DNA of 64,000 nucleotides from Arthrobacter ramosus (GCF_039535095.1 NZ_BAAAWN010000001.1:1860001-1924000), one strand, 5' to 3'; counted from the stretch's first letter, positions 25,631 to 34,546 are shown. The notes: generated by a model from the letters alone, not told the origin. Numbers and translations: made by a program.

Positions 25631-27931
25631 ATGGACAAGAAGCCATCCGTTGTCCATGATTCCGACGCGGACCTCACCGTCGGTCCGCCGAAGCGATCCG
25701 CCGCGGGTTTGCCCAGCCTGGTGGACTCCTTGCCCCGTGCGTTGAGCCAGATGGGGCCGTCCCGTACCTGGAAGTCCCTGCTGGCCATGAACCAGAGGGA
25801 TGGCTTCGACTGCATGAGCTGCGCTTGGCCGGATCCTCCGGAGCGGAAGCTGGCCGAGTTCTGTGAGAACGGCGCGAAGGCCGTCGGGTGGGAGGCTGAT
25901 CCGCTCAAGGTTCCGTCCGGTTTCTGGGACGAGAACGACGTCGAATCCCTCGCCGGGCGTTCGGAATACTGGCTGGGACAGCAGGGCAGGCTCGTGGAGC
26001 CCGTCTACAAACCCGCAGGTTCCAGCCACTACCGTCCCATCAGTTGGGACAATGCGTTCCGGATTGTGGCCCGAGAACTCAATGCCCTGGAATCGCCCGA
26101 CGAAGCCACCTTCTACACGAGCGGCCGGACGAGCAACGAAGCCGCGTTCGTCTACCAGCTCTTCGTCCGCGCCTTCGGGACCAACAACCTGCCCGATTGC
26201 TCGAACATGTGCCATGAGTCCACGGGGCTGGCCCTCGGTGAGACGCTCGGCGTGGGCAAGTCCGCCGTCACCTACACGGACTTCGCCAAGGCTGATTTGA
26301 TCATCATCATGGGCCAGAACCCGGGGACCTGCCATCCCCGGATGCTCACCGCGCTGGAAGAGGCAAAGCTCGCCGGTGCCAGCATTGTCGCGGTGAACCC
26401 GCTCCCCGAAGCAGGACTCATCAACTTCAAGAACCCGCAACGGCCCCGTGGGCTCGTGGGCAAAGGAACGGACTTGGCAGACCAGTTCCTGCAGATCCGC
26501 CTCGCAGGCGACATGGCGTTGCTTCAAGCCGTCTCCAAGCGGGTCCTGGAAGCGGAGAAGGCAGCACCGGGGGCGGTACTGGACCATGCGTTCATCGAGG
26601 AGCACTGCCAAGGCCTCGAAGAGTTCCAAGCCCATATCGAAAACCTGGATGAGCAGGACGTCCGCGCCGCAACGGGCTTGAGGGCGGAGGAAATCGATGA
26701 GCTCACCTCCCGCTATCTGCGTGCAGAGAAGGTCATCATCACCTGGGCCATGGGCCTGACCCAGCACAAGAAGGCCGTGGCGACCATCAAGGAGATCGTC
26801 AATCTGCTCCTGCTCCGCGGCAACATCGGCAAACCCGGCGCGGGCCCGTCGCCGATCCGTGGACACAGCAACGTCCAAGGGGACCGCACCATGGGCATTT
26901 GGGAGAAGATGCCGGAACCGTTCCTCAACGCCCTGCAGCAGGAATTCGGCTTCGACCCGCCGCGGCACCCGGGCCTCGATTCCGTGGACAGCATCCGTGG
27001 CATGCGGGACGGCCGGATCAAGGTGCTCGTAGCACTTGGTGGAAACCTCGTGCACGCAATGTCGGACACCACCGCGGCTGAGGCAGCCGTCGGCAAGACC
27101 CGCTTGTCCGTACAGATTTCCACGAAGCTCAACCGTTCCCACGCCGTCGTGGGGGAACAAGCGATGATCCTGCCGACGATGGGCCGCACGGAAATAGACC
27201 GCCAGGCGAGCGGCGAGCAGTTCGTCACCGTCGAAGACACCGTCTGCGCGGTACACCGTTCGGCGGGAAGGCTGGAGCCGATCTCCGACAAAGTGTTGTC
27301 TGAAGTGGCGATCGTGTGCCGCATGGCCCAGACGGTACTCGGCGATAAAGTCCCCGTTGATTGGCGAGGTTTCGAGGCAAACTACGACTCAGTGCGCGAA
27401 CACATTTCCCATGTGGTGCCGGGCTTCGAGAACTTCAACCAAAAAGCCCGAAGCCGTGACGGTTTCGTCCTGCCCCATGGCCCCCGGGACGAGCGGAAGT
27501 TTCCCACCGCCACGGGAAAGGCAATGTTCACGGTCAACGACCTTGAGACCATCCACGTCCCGGAAGGGCGACTGCTGCTTCAGACAGTGCGCTCCCACGA
27601 TCAATTCAACACGACCACCTACAGCATGAACGACCGCTACCGGGGCGTGAAGAAGGGCCGTATGGTGCTTTTTGCGCACCGCGACGACCTGGCCGATCTG
27701 GGCCTTGCCGATGGCGGCTATGTGGACGTCCACAGCGAAGCCGACGACGGCGTGGACCGGGTCCTGCGCCAGTTGCGGTTGATCGCGTACCCGACAGCCC
27801 GTGGTTGCGTGACTGCGTATTACCCGGAAGCGAACGTCCTTGTGCCGCTGGATTCGACCGCCGAAGGCAGCAATACTCCCGCGTCCAAGTCAGTGGTGGT
27901 GCGCCTGGAACCGGTCGCACCACCCGGATAA
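25631..27931 (+). CDS. FdhF/YdeP-family molybdopterin oxidoreductase
   Basis: A 766-residue molybdopterin-guanine-dinucleotide enzyme of the YdeP/FdhF group. After a short N-terminal region with DGFDCMSCAWPDPPE, I see SSHYRPISWDNAFRIVAREL (entry to the molybdopterin domain), ATFYTSGRTSNEAAFVYQLF, NLPDCSNMCHESTGLALGE, KADLIIIMGQNPGTCHPRML, ALGGNLVHAMSDTT, and the C-terminal dinucleotide-binding half (RSHDQFNTTTYSMNDRYRGV, GYVDVHSEADDG). The N-terminal [4Fe-4S] Cys cluster of classical formate dehydrogenases is reduced to DCMSC. Substrate is not established; YdeP of E. coli is linked to acid resistance. ATG at 25631 is preceded by AGGTAGAG. No fdhD or moco genes are adjacent. Confidence 0.9.
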   Translation: MDKKPSVVHDSDADLTVGPPKRSAAGLPSLVDSLPRALSQMGPSRTWKSLLAMNQRDGFDCMSCAWPDPPERKLAEFCENGAKAVGWEADPLKVPSGFWDENDVESLAGRSEYWLGQQGRLVEPVYKPAGSSHYRPISWDNAFRIVARELNALESPDEATFYTSGRTSNEAAFVYQLFVRAFGTNNLPDCSNMCHESTGLALGETLGVGKSAVTYTDFAKADLIIIMGQNPGTCHPRMLTALEEAKLAGASIVAVNPLPEAGLINFKNPQRPRGLVGKGTDLADQFLQIRLAGDMALLQAVSKRVLEAEKAAPGAVLDHAFIEEHCQGLEEFQAHIENLDEQDVRAATGLRAEEIDELTSRYLRAEKVIITWAMGLTQHKKAVATIKEIVNLLLLRGNIGKPGAGPSPIRGHSNVQGDRTMGIWEKMPEPFLNALQQEFGFDPPRHPGLDSVDSIRGMRDGRIKVLVALGGNLVHAMSDTTAAEAAVGKTRLSVQISTKLNRSHAVVGEQAMILPTMGRTEIDRQASGEQFVTVEDTVCAVHRSAGRLEPISDKVLSEVAIVCRMAQTVLGDKVPVDWRGFEANYDSVREHISHVVPGFENFNQKARSRDGFVLPHGPRDERKFPTATGKAMFTVNDLETIHVPEGRLLLQTVRSHDQFNTTTYSMNDRYRGVKKGRMVLFAHRDDLADLGLADGGYVDVHSEADDGVDRVLRQLRLIAYPTARGCVTAYYPEANVLVPLDSTAEGSNTPASKSVVVRLEPVAPPG

Positions 27932-27945
27932 CTCCCTCGTGGGCG

Positions 27946-28203
27946 TCAGGCGGCGAGGCGCGCTTCGACCTCGGCTGCGGAAGGGTTGGTGACCGCGGTA
28001 CCGTCCGGGAAAAGGACCGTGGGGACGGTCTGGTTGCCGCCGTTCAGCTTCTCCACGAGTTCGGCAGTGCCCTCAACCTCTTCGATGTTGATCTCGTTGT
28101 AGCCGATGCCCTTGGCGTCCAGCTGCTTCTTGAGGCGGTTGCAATAGCCGCACCAAGTGGTCGAGAACATAGTGATGGTGCCGGATTCGGGGGTGAAGTC
28201 CAC
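27946..28203 (-). CDS. Mycoredoxin / glutaredoxin-like thiol reductase
   Basis: An 85-residue thioredoxin-fold protein of the actinobacterial mycoredoxin type, which reduces mycothiol-mixed disulphides in the cytoplasm. The active site is in TMFSTTWCGYCNRLKKQLDA (CGYC), followed by GIGYNEINIEEVEGTAELV and the cis-Pro segment GNQTVPTVLFPDGTAVTNPS, all matching glutaredoxin/Mrx1 proteins in order and length. Start GTG at 28203 follows CAGGAGAA. Its stop converges with the YdeP-like gene, 14 bases away. Confidence 0.92.
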   Translation of the reverse strand: MDFTPESGTITMFSTTWCGYCNRLKKQLDAKGIGYNEINIEEVEGTAELVEKLNGGNQTVPTVLFPDGTAVTNPSAAEVEARLAA

Positions 28204-28306
28204 GGATTCTCCTGCCGTCGTTGTTATGAACTACTCGCGTCAACGGTAACCCGGCAAGCACTATTCCTTCGCGCGCATGTGTCACATGACACGCTGCACA
28301 TAGAAA

Positions 28307-28326
28307 CGGCGCGACGCATCGCGCCG
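28307..28326 (-). terminator. Rho-independent-type hairpin after the 129-residue hypothetical gene
   Basis: Perfect 8-bp inverted repeat CGGCGCGA / TCGCGCCG with a 4-base loop. Read on the minus strand it is followed by TTTCTATG, a short U-rich tract, so it can end transcription from the gene at 28385-28774 before the mycoredoxin gene. Confidence 0.6.
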
Positions 28327-28384
28327 CGCACGCCCGAAGAAAAGAAATCGACGTGCGGTTTCCCAGGACCGTAGGCAGTCGATC

Positions 28385-28774
28385 CTAGAGCGACTCGTCG
28401 ACGGCGACGCCGGACTGGAACTCGCGGCCGTCGGCTTCACTGAAGGCCGTCATCACGTGTCCCTTGCCAAGGCCGTTGATCGCCGAGAGGGGGAAATGGC
28501 CCGTTATGGTGTTCCCCGAGTGCTCAACACCCTTGAGGTCGTAGTTCTCTTCGGCGCTTTGGTCGTGGTTGAACGAGAAGAAGGCGATCGCCTCTCCGTT
28601 CATGAACTCGATGCCCAGTCTTCGTTGAGAGGAATAATCAGGAGTCGCCGCGACCAGGCCCACGACAAAGGCGCCGGAACCAGGGATGTTGCCCTCGATC
28701 TCGAACTTCGCCACGAGCGTGGCTTCCGTGGCGGTAATGCTGGCCTGCTTCAGAAGTGCCTCATGGATGCTCAT
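28385..28774 (-). CDS. Hypothetical protein, predicted beta-rich
   Basis: A 129-residue soluble protein I do not recognise by name. Text of the product suggests alternating strands: ASITATEATLVAKFEIEGNI, GAFVVGLVAATPDYSSQRRL, GIEFMNGEAIAFFSFNHDQS, EHSGNTITGHFPLSAINGLG and SEADGREFQSGVAVDE. No signal peptide, Cys or membrane segment. Codon use looks like the neighbours and an AGGATTGAG element lies before the ATG at 28774, so it is likely expressed. It is followed by a good terminator hairpin and stands alone. Confidence 0.7.
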   Translation of the reverse strand: MSIHEALLKQASITATEATLVAKFEIEGNIPGSGAFVVGLVAATPDYSSQRRLGIEFMNGEAIAFFSFNHDQSAEENYDLKGVEHSGNTITGHFPLSAINGLGKGHVMTAFSEADGREFQSGVAVDESL

Positions 28775-28979
28775 GGCTCAATCCTGCTCTGTGCGACCTC
28801 CGCCGTCCACCCCTGATTCGGGTTTTGTCAGAGCCGTGCCATCGGCCGGATCTTATCGGTCTTACGGCCAAAATCAGCCCTGACCAGCTGGAAGACCTGC
28901 TGATACAGGTACCGGCAGGGCCTCCCTCGCGGCCCGGAGGGCTTCTAGGGTTGAGGACGTGGAGAACCGGAATGGAAGC

Positions 28980-29286
28980 ATGAAGCGATTGCTCGTCCCG
29001 TCTGCGGCGCTGTTGTGGGGGTTCCAGTTCGCGTTCCTTAACCCTGCGCTGGCACTCAGGCGCCGGAGCTACTGATGTGGTGAACACGCGCGCGATTGTC
29101 TCCTTCGCCTGGGTGGCCGGGCCGCCCCTGGCGACCTTCATCATGGGGGCGCTGGGCAATCGGGCCATCCTGCTCGCCCTCGGTGCGGTCGCGGTCCTCA
29201 ATCTGTTTGCCGGGCGGCCGTCGCGGCGGATGCCGCCGAAGGAACGGCCTGCCGCCTCTGCGGCTGCCCTTGACGCTATCGCTTGA
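28980..29286 (+). pseudogene. MFS transporter pseudogene with large internal deletion
   Basis: Two pieces of one transporter gene are joined. The first, from ATG 28980, encodes MKRLLVPSAALLWGFQFAFL and NPALAL, which looks like the first helix of an MFS sugar-efflux-type permease, and ends at TGA 29073. The second, in another frame, begins near 29071 with TDVVNTRAIVSFAWVAGPPL and ATFIMGALGNRAILLALGAV, the kind of late helix pair (TM10-12 region) of the same family, and ends with a polar tail at 29286. About 900-1000 bases expected between them are missing. The stop overlaps the 3' end of the opposite APC permease gene. Confidence 0.65.
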
Positions 29287-30523
29287 GCCTGACGACGCGC
29301 AGGATGATGCCCGCTGCGAACATCAGCACGCCCAAGCCCGCCGATAGCGGCGGAAGCGTGGCCACGAGGATCACGCAAGCCAGTGCTCCGAACACTTGGA
29401 GCGCTTTGGGGTATCGGCGGTCTTCGGCCGGCTGGGTGAACGCCGCAATATTGGCGACCAAATAGTAGATGAGCACGCCGAACGAGGAGAAGCCGATCGC
29501 GCCGCGCAAGTCGGCGACCGCGACGATTACGCAGATCACGACGGCGAGGGTGACTTCGGCCCGGTGCGGGACACGATACCGGGGGTGGACGGCGGCGAGC
29601 CAGTGCGGCAGGTCGTGGTGCCTGGCCATTGCCAGGGTGGTCCGAGCCAAACCGGCGATGAGGGCCAGCAGGGCACCGAGGGAAGCGACGGCGGCTCCCA
29701 CGCGGACCACCGGAACGGCCCAGGAGAAAGTCCCGGCTCCGACCGCGGCAGCGAGCGGCGTCGGGGTGCCGGCCACGCCGTCCGGACCGAGAGTGGCGAG
29801 AAGGGTCACCGCGATGATCGCGTAGAGGACGACGGCGATGCCAAGGGCGATCCCGATGGCACGCGGAATGGCGCGCCGCGGGTTGCGGACTTCCTCTCCC
29901 ATGGTCGCGATCCTCGCATAGCCGGCGAACGCGAAGAACAACAACCCGGCGGATTGGAGGATCCCGTACCAGCCGTGTGCAAGCAGTCCATCCCCGGGAA
30001 TGTTGGCCGTGGAGGGAGCAGAACCGCCCCAGCAGGCTGCGACGCCAATGGCGAGGGCCGCCAGCACTGTGAGAACCAGAAGGCGTGTGAGGCCAGCCGT
30101 GCGGGTCACCCCGTGATAGTTCACGACGGCGAGGACGACGACGGCGGCGATGGCCACGGGGCGTTCCCATCCCGGAGGGGCGGCATAGGCGGCGAATGTC
30201 ATGGCCATGGCCGCCGCGCTGGCGGTCTTGCCGATGACGAATCCCCAACCGGCCAGGTATCCGGACCACGGTCCCAGCCGTTCACGACCGTAAACGTAGC
30301 TTCCGCCCGACGTCGGGTATGCGGCGGCGAGCTGGGCGGAGGACGTCGCGTTGCAGAACGCCACGGCAGCCGCGACGACGAGTCCAACCAGCAGTCCTGA
30401 TCCTGCGGCGGCAGCGGCCGGAGTGAAGGCCGCGAATACGCCGGCGCCGATCATGGAGCCCAATCCGATCACGACCGCGTCAAAGGTACCCAGCCGACGG
30501 GCCAGGGCCGGGGGGTTGCTCAT
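29276..30523 (-). CDS. APC-superfamily amino acid permease
   Basis: A 415-residue integral membrane transporter with about 12 helices. The N terminus has LGTFDAVVIGLGSMIGAGVF, the unwound TM1 GSMIGAGVF motif that binds the amino-acid backbone in APC proteins. Further segments are AAYPTSGGSYVYGRERLGPW (TM3 approach), AGLLFFAFAGYARIATMGEE (TM6 with FAGYARIATMGEEVRNPRR, a typical APC signature) and LARTTLAMARHHDLPHWLAA before TM9. Substrate unknown; probably a neutral or cationic amino acid or polyamine. It is followed (minus strand, upstream) by mntH only 4 bases away, so both may share a transcript although they have unrelated roles. Confidence 0.88.
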   Translation of the reverse strand: MSNPPALARRLGTFDAVVIGLGSMIGAGVFAAFTPAAAAAGSGLLVGLVVAAAVAFCNATSSAQLAAAYPTSGGSYVYGRERLGPWSGYLAGWGFVIGKTASAAAMAMTFAAYAAPPGWERPVAIAAVVVLAVVNYHGVTRTAGLTRLLVLTVLAALAIGVAACWGGSAPSTANIPGDGLLAHGWYGILQSAGLLFFAFAGYARIATMGEEVRNPRRAIPRAIGIALGIAVVLYAIIAVTLLATLGPDGVAGTPTPLAAAVGAGTFSWAVPVVRVGAAVASLGALLALIAGLARTTLAMARHHDLPHWLAAVHPRYRVPHRAEVTLAVVICVIVAVADLRGAIGFSSFGVLIYYLVANIAAFTQPAEDRRYPKALQVFGALACVILVATLPPLSAGLGVLMFAAGIILRVVRLKR

Positions 30524-30527
30524 GAGC

Positions 30528-31778
30528 CTAGGACTTCCCCGTGACCGTCAGGACGATGAGGACGCAGTTGAGGCCAACGATGAGTGCTGCGCTGGTCCAC
30601 CCGGCAATCTTCAGTGCCGTGGAATCCGTGTGGATGCCCATGACCTCGCGCTTGCCGGTGAGCCGGATCAGCGGAATCAAGGCGAAAGGAATGCCGAAGC
30701 TCAGCAGGACTTGGCTCAGCACGAGCGCCAGGGTAGGTTCTATGCCCGCGCCCAGAATGACCAACGCCGGGACCAGCGTGATCACCCGGCGGAGCAGCAA
30801 GGGCACCCGTATTTTGAGGAGTCCGCCCATGACCGTTGCCCCGGCGTAGCATCCGACGGACGTTGAAGCGAGGCCCGAGGCAAGCAAGCCGACGGCGAAA
30901 GCCACTCCGATAATCGGACCAAGGGCCGATGTAACGGCGGCATGGGCCCCGGCGATGGTGTCGGTTCCTTCGACTCCCCGCAGGCTGGACGCGGCCAAAA
31001 GGAGCATGGCGATGTTCACGACTCCGGCCAGCATCAAGGCGGCCACGACGTCCACGCGGGTGGTCTTGATGAGCCTTGTCCGTACAGCGGGATCTTCCGA
31101 GAAACCATGCCGGTCACGGGCCAGGGCCGAATGCAGGTAGATGGCATGCGGCATGACAGTGGCACCGAGCATGCTCGCAGCGAGGAGGACAGTGTCAGTG
31201 CCTTCGAACCGCGGCACCAAACCAGCCAATACGCCACCGGTCTCGGGGGGATTGACGAAGAGCCCCGAAACGAATCCGACGGCGATGACGGCGAGGAGCA
31301 TCATGATGGCGTACTCAAAGGACTTCTGGCCCCGTGACGACTGGAGCGCCAGGAGCAACATTGACGCCACGCCGATGATGATTCCGCCCATGAGGAGCGG
31401 CAGTCCGAAGAGAAGGTTGAGGGCTACCGCCCCGCCGATGACCTCGGCCATGTCGGTAGCCCCGGCAACCACCTCTGCCTGGACCCAGAACAGTCTGCGG
31501 CGGTGGGTTCCCAAGCGTTTGCCCAGGAGCTCCGGAAGGCTGTGGCCGGTGGCCAAGCCGAGCTTCGCCGACTGGTACTGCACCAGGACCGCCATGATGT
31601 TTGCCGCTACCAGGACCCACACGAGCAGGTAGCCGTAGTTCGCTCCGGCAGTGAGGTTTGCCGCGACGTTTCCCGGGTCCACGTATGCGATCGCAGCCAC
31701 GAAAGCCGGACCCAACAAGAGCAGCCGGGACCTCCACCGGGTCTTGCTCGCCGGTCGCTCAACAATCGTGGCAGCCAT
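30528..31778 (-). CDS. mntH: Nramp-family divalent metal ion transporter (MntH)
   Basis: Proton-coupled Mn2+/Fe2+ importer of 416 residues with about 11 helices. The TM1 metal-binding motif is present as AFVAAIAYVDPGNVAANLTA (DPGN), and TM6 carries MLGATVMPHAIYLHSALARD (the MPH motif with the metal-binding Met). The consensus transport signature around TM8-9 reads GLLASGLASTSVGCYAGATVMGGLL. A TTGAGGAAACC ribosome binding site precedes the ATG at 31778, and a palindromic element resembling a DtxR/MntR-type operator lies about 50 bases upstream (31826-31839), which suggests metal-dependent repression. It precedes the APC permease with a 4-base gap. Confidence 0.94.
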   Translation of the reverse strand: MAATIVERPASKTRWRSRLLLLGPAFVAAIAYVDPGNVAANLTAGANYGYLLVWVLVAANIMAVLVQYQSAKLGLATGHSLPELLGKRLGTHRRRLFWVQAEVVAGATDMAEVIGGAVALNLLFGLPLLMGGIIIGVASMLLLALQSSRGQKSFEYAIMMLLAVIAVGFVSGLFVNPPETGGVLAGLVPRFEGTDTVLLAASMLGATVMPHAIYLHSALARDRHGFSEDPAVRTRLIKTTRVDVVAALMLAGVVNIAMLLLAASSLRGVEGTDTIAGAHAAVTSALGPIIGVAFAVGLLASGLASTSVGCYAGATVMGGLLKIRVPLLLRRVITLVPALVILGAGIEPTLALVLSQVLLSFGIPFALIPLIRLTGKREVMGIHTDSTALKIAGWTSAALIVGLNCVLIVLTVTGKS

Positions 31779-31825
31779 GGTTTCCTCAACATCGGGGATA
31801 CGGACATGATGAGGATACCGTTAAG

Positions 31826-31839
31826 TTAGGCATGCCGAA
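31826..31839 (-). promoter_or_regulatory. Palindromic operator candidate upstream of mntH
   Basis: TTAGGCATGCCGAA, a near-perfect palindrome around GGCATGCC with one mismatch, 48-61 bases upstream of the mntH ATG. A TATCCT -10-like element lies just downstream on the minus strand. Position and symmetry fit a metalloregulator (MntR/DtxR-type) site; the consensus for this host is not known to me, so assignment is by context. Confidence 0.5.
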
Positions 31840-31946
31840 AAGTCGTTTTTAGGTGCGGCTTGATAAGCGCGCTTGCCCAACTGACTCGCACTAGATGTCG
31901 TTCTGAGCCCTCTAAACGACATTAACTGCGAGCTAGTTGGGTGAGT

Positions 31947-32924
31947 TCAGGCATGGGTTGGTTCTTCCACCAGCGCGGTGGCGATGCTGTCCGCGTCGTC
32001 GAGCGCGGCGAGGTACCGTTCGGCATCCAGGGCCGCGGCGCAACCCGTGCCGGCGGCCGTAATGGCTTGGCGGTAGCGGTGGTCCACGGCGTCACCGCAA
32101 GCGAACACTCCCGAGAGATTGGTAACGGTGGTGGGGGAGTCGACCTTGATGTAACCCTCGGCGTCGAGCTCCACTTGTCCCGCAACAAGGTCCGTCCGAG
32201 GGACATGTCCAATGGCCACGAATATGCCCGTAGCCGCATGTTCGCGCGATTCACCGGAACGTGTGTCGGCCAGGGTTACCCCGGCGACTTTGGTGTCGCC
32301 GTGGATTGCGGTGATGGCCGAGTTCCATGCGAAGCGGATTTTCGGATTGTCCTTGGCCCGCTGGGCCATGATCCGGGAGGCGCGGAGCTCTTCCCTGCGG
32401 ACGACGACGGTCACGGTCTTCGCGAACCGGGTCAGGAACATCGCTTCTTCCATGGCGGAATCTCCACCACCCACGACGATGATTTCCTGTTCGCGGAAGA
32501 AGAAGCCGTCGCACGTGGCGCACCACGAAACGCCGTGTCCGCTCAGGCTCTTCTCTTCGGGCAAACCGAGTTCCTTGTAGGCGGAGCCGGTCGCAAGGAT
32601 GACGGCCGGTGCCTCGTGGGTGTCGCCCGAGCCGGTGACCACGCGCTTGAGGTGGCCACGCAGCTGGACTTCAGTGACGTCGTCGAACGCTATCTTGGCG
32701 CCGAAGCGCTCGGCCTGCTCCTGCAGGCCATCCATGAGTTCCGGACCCTGGATTCCCGCGGGGAAGCCGGGGAAGTTTTCCACTTCCGTGGTGTTCATCA
32801 ACGCGCCGCCGGCGGTGACCGATCCGGCAAGGACGAGGGGGCTCAGGCCCGCCCGGGCGGCATAGATTGCCGCGGTGTAGCCGGCTGGGCCGGATCCGAC
32901 GATGATCAGCTGTTCTTTGCTCAT
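31947..32924 (-). CDS. trxB: Thioredoxin-disulfide reductase
   Basis: Homodimeric FAD enzyme of 325 residues that passes electrons from NADPH to thioredoxin. It begins with [20 protein letters not shown] (FAD Rossmann motif), has [20 protein letters not shown], the redox-active CATCDG preceded by SGHGVSW, the NADPH-binding [23 protein letters not shown] and the terminal FAD motif [20 protein letters not shown]. Length and order match bacterial TrxB. Neither trxA nor another redox gene is adjacent; it is transcribed alone. Confidence 0.95.
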   Translation of the reverse strand: MSKEQLIIVGSGPAGYTAAIYAARAGLSPLVLAGSVTAGGALMNTTEVENFPGFPAGIQGPELMDGLQEQAERFGAKIAFDDVTEVQLRGHLKRVVTGSGDTHEAPAVILATGSAYKELGLPEEKSLSGHGVSWCATCDGFFFREQEIIVVGGGDSAMEEAMFLTRFAKTVTVVVRREELRASRIMAQRAKDNPKIRFAWNSAITAIHGDTKVAGVTLADTRSGESREHAATGIFVAIGHVPRTDLVAGQVELDAEGYIKVDSPTTVTNLSGVFACGDAVDHRYRQAITAAGTGCAAALDAERYLAALDDADSIATALVEEPTHA

Positions 32925-33026
32925 GGGACAAGTGCAACAAGGACGAGGACTTCAATCAAGGGATCGTCAATCCGAGTGCATATTGGGTGAATGTCCGGCG
33001 AGCCGGTGACCGGACGTTTCGGCGGC

Positions 33027-33719
33027 TCATGGCACGTGGTAGAGGCTGTTGAGGGCTGCCCATTGGAGGAGCATGATCGACTTTCCGTCCACGATGCGGC
33101 CGTCGCCGATCATGGCGAGAGCATCGGCGAAGGCAATCTCGATGGTTTCGATGTCCTCGCCCTCAGCGGCTACTCCGCCGCCGGGTCCTGCCTGGTCCGC
33201 CGGGGTGTAGGGCGCGACGTAGAAGTGCAGCCGTTCGGTAACCGATCCAGGGCTCATGTATGCGTCGAAGACGTGCCGCAGCGCTCCGACGTCGACGCCG
33301 AGCTCCTCGCTTGCCTCGCGACGGATAGCCGTTTCGGGATCGTCGTCGTCCAGCAATCCGGCAGCAGCCTCGATCAGCATCCCGTCCGGATGATCGTTGA
33401 CATAGGCCGGGAAGCGGAACTGCCGGGTGAGTAGAACCGTGCCCCGGCCGGCGTCGTACAACAGAATCGTCGCGCCGTTCCCTCGATCGTAACTTTCCCG
33501 TTGCTCCGTGACCCATCGGCCATCCCTGCGGCGGTAGTCGAAGGTGGTGCGGCGCAGCACGTGCCATCCGTCCGAGGTCACTTCGACGTCGCGCACAACC
33601 ACGGCGGGATTGCGGTCAAGGCCTCGGCCGGTCTGGTCGAGACCGGTGCGGCCGCGGTGATCGGGTACATCAATTCCAGGACGCATCGTCGTGGGAGGCG
33701 CATCGTTTCTCAGAGTCAT
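33027..33719 (-). CDS. NudK-like Nudix hydrolase (GDP-mannose pyrophosphatase type)
   Basis: A 230-residue Nudix enzyme that probably hydrolyses a nucleotide sugar. The Nudix box is IEAAAGLLDDDDPETAIRRE followed by ASEELGV. The box spacing AGLLDxDxPExxIRxEAxEE(T/L)G and the later DAYMSPGSVTERLHFYVAPY and GEDIETIEIAF blocks match E. coli NudK more than ADP-ribose pyrophosphatases. The N terminus is about 35 residues longer than in NudK. ATG at 33719 is preferred because a TATTCT element lies 6 bases upstream, fitting a leaderless mRNA; ATG at 33737 is the alternative. It diverges from the DeoR regulator, which may control it. Confidence 0.82.
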   Translation of the reverse strand: MTLRNDAPPTTMRPGIDVPDHRGRTGLDQTGRGLDRNPAVVVRDVEVTSDGWHVLRRTTFDYRRRDGRWVTEQRESYDRGNGATILLYDAGRGTVLLTRQFRFPAYVNDHPDGMLIEAAAGLLDDDDPETAIRREASEELGVDVGALRHVFDAYMSPGSVTERLHFYVAPYTPADQAGPGGGVAAEGEDIETIEIAFADALAMIGDGRIVDGKSIMLLQWAALNSLYHVP

Positions 33720-33731
33720 GCCGTTAGAATA

Positions 33732-33746
33732 GTGCATAATCGTGCA
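33732..33746. promoter_or_regulatory. Direct-repeat operator candidate between nudK-like and deoR-like genes
   Basis: Within the short divergent intergenic region, GTGCA occurs twice 10 bases apart (GTGCATAATCGTGCA), so both copies face the same side of the helix. TAGAAT on the + strand (TATTCT on the minus strand) at 33725-33730 could serve as a -10. DeoR-family proteins often bind short repeats here; the assignment is inferred from position. Confidence 0.4.
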
Positions 33747-33765
33747 ACATCAGGAAGGAACGCGC

Positions 33766-34524
33766 ATGCTTGCTGCCGAACGACTCGAATACCTCCTCAC
33801 GCGCCTTGCCGCCGACGGCAAGGTGATCGCCAAAGACATCGCCCGCGAACTTGGTTTGTCCGAAGACAGCGTGCGCCGCGATCTGCGGGAGCTTGCCGCG
33901 GCCGGGCTGTGCCAGCGTGTGTATGGCGGTGCGCTGCCGGTTTCTCCTGCCATCGCCGACTACGCCACCCGCGTTACGGTTGAGCCGGAGAGCAAGGGAC
34001 GTATTGCTGTCCTCGCCGCTTCGATGGTCCAGCCGGGTTCCGCCGTGATCCTCGACGGCGGCACCAGCACCCTCGCGGTGGTTCGCGCGCTGCCCGCGGA
34101 GCTTGACTGCACGGTGATTACCCACAGCCCGACCATCGCCTCGGCGCTTGTCGACCACCCCCTCATTGAGGTGTTCCTCCTCGGTGGTCGCTTGTTCAAA
34201 CACTCTGCCGTGACGTGCGGTGCTGCCGCCGTCGAGGCGACCCAAGCCATATCCGCCGAGCTCTTCTTCCTGGGTGTCACCGGAGTCCATCCCGACCACG
34301 GGCTGACAACCGCCGACGCAGACGAAGCCGCCATGAAACGCGCTCTCGCCGCCCGTGCGGCAGATACTTACGTCCTCGCGAGCACCGAGAAGATCGGGGC
34401 CGCTTCGCGCTACTCGGTATTGCCCTTTGCCAGCGTCACCGGCATCATCACCGATGCGCCAGCCGAAGATCCGACCATGAGGGAGCTCTCGCGCCTCGGC
34501 GTCGCCCTTCTTGGCGCTGGCTGA
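33766..34524 (+). CDS. DeoR-family transcriptional regulator
   Basis: A 252-residue repressor. Residues 1-60 form the winged helix (ERLEYLLTRLAADGKVIAKD, LGLSEDSVRRDLRELAAAGL). The C-terminal ISOCOT/DeoR sensor domain shows GRIAVLAASMVQPGSAVILD, GGTSTLAVVRAL, VITHSPTIASALVDHP, VFLLGGRL and ADEAAMKRALAARAADTYVL, where phosphorylated sugars bind in the family. ATG at 33766 is chosen over the upstream GTG because AGGAAGGAA lies directly before it. It is divergent from the NudK-like gene and no sugar catabolic genes are nearby, so the ligand is unknown. Confidence 0.9.
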   Translation: MLAAERLEYLLTRLAADGKVIAKDIARELGLSEDSVRRDLRELAAAGLCQRVYGGALPVSPAIADYATRVTVEPESKGRIAVLAASMVQPGSAVILDGGTSTLAVVRALPAELDCTVITHSPTIASALVDHPLIEVFLLGGRLFKHSAVTCGAAAVEATQAISAELFFLGVTGVHPDHGLTTADADEAAMKRALAARAADTYVLASTEKIGAASRYSVLPFASVTGIITDAPAEDPTMRELSRLGVALLGAG

Positions 34525-34546
34525 CTCTGCTGGTCACTGGCTCGCG

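Noticed and set aside
25496..27256. Long minus strand frame (586 codons) opposite the YdeP-type oxidoreductase
   Set aside because: Same pattern: antisense shadow of a well-supported enzyme gene, no recognisable motif.
28761..30269. Minus strand 502-codon frame overlapping the APC permease in another frame
   Set aside because: Its text is Arg/Gly/His-rich and the permease in the correct frame has clear helices and motifs; the frame is a codon-bias artefact.
32993..33015. Hairpin GTCCGG...CCGGAC after the nudK-like gene as terminator
   Set aside because: Only a 6-bp stem with an 11-base loop and no U-run; not enough support for a feature.
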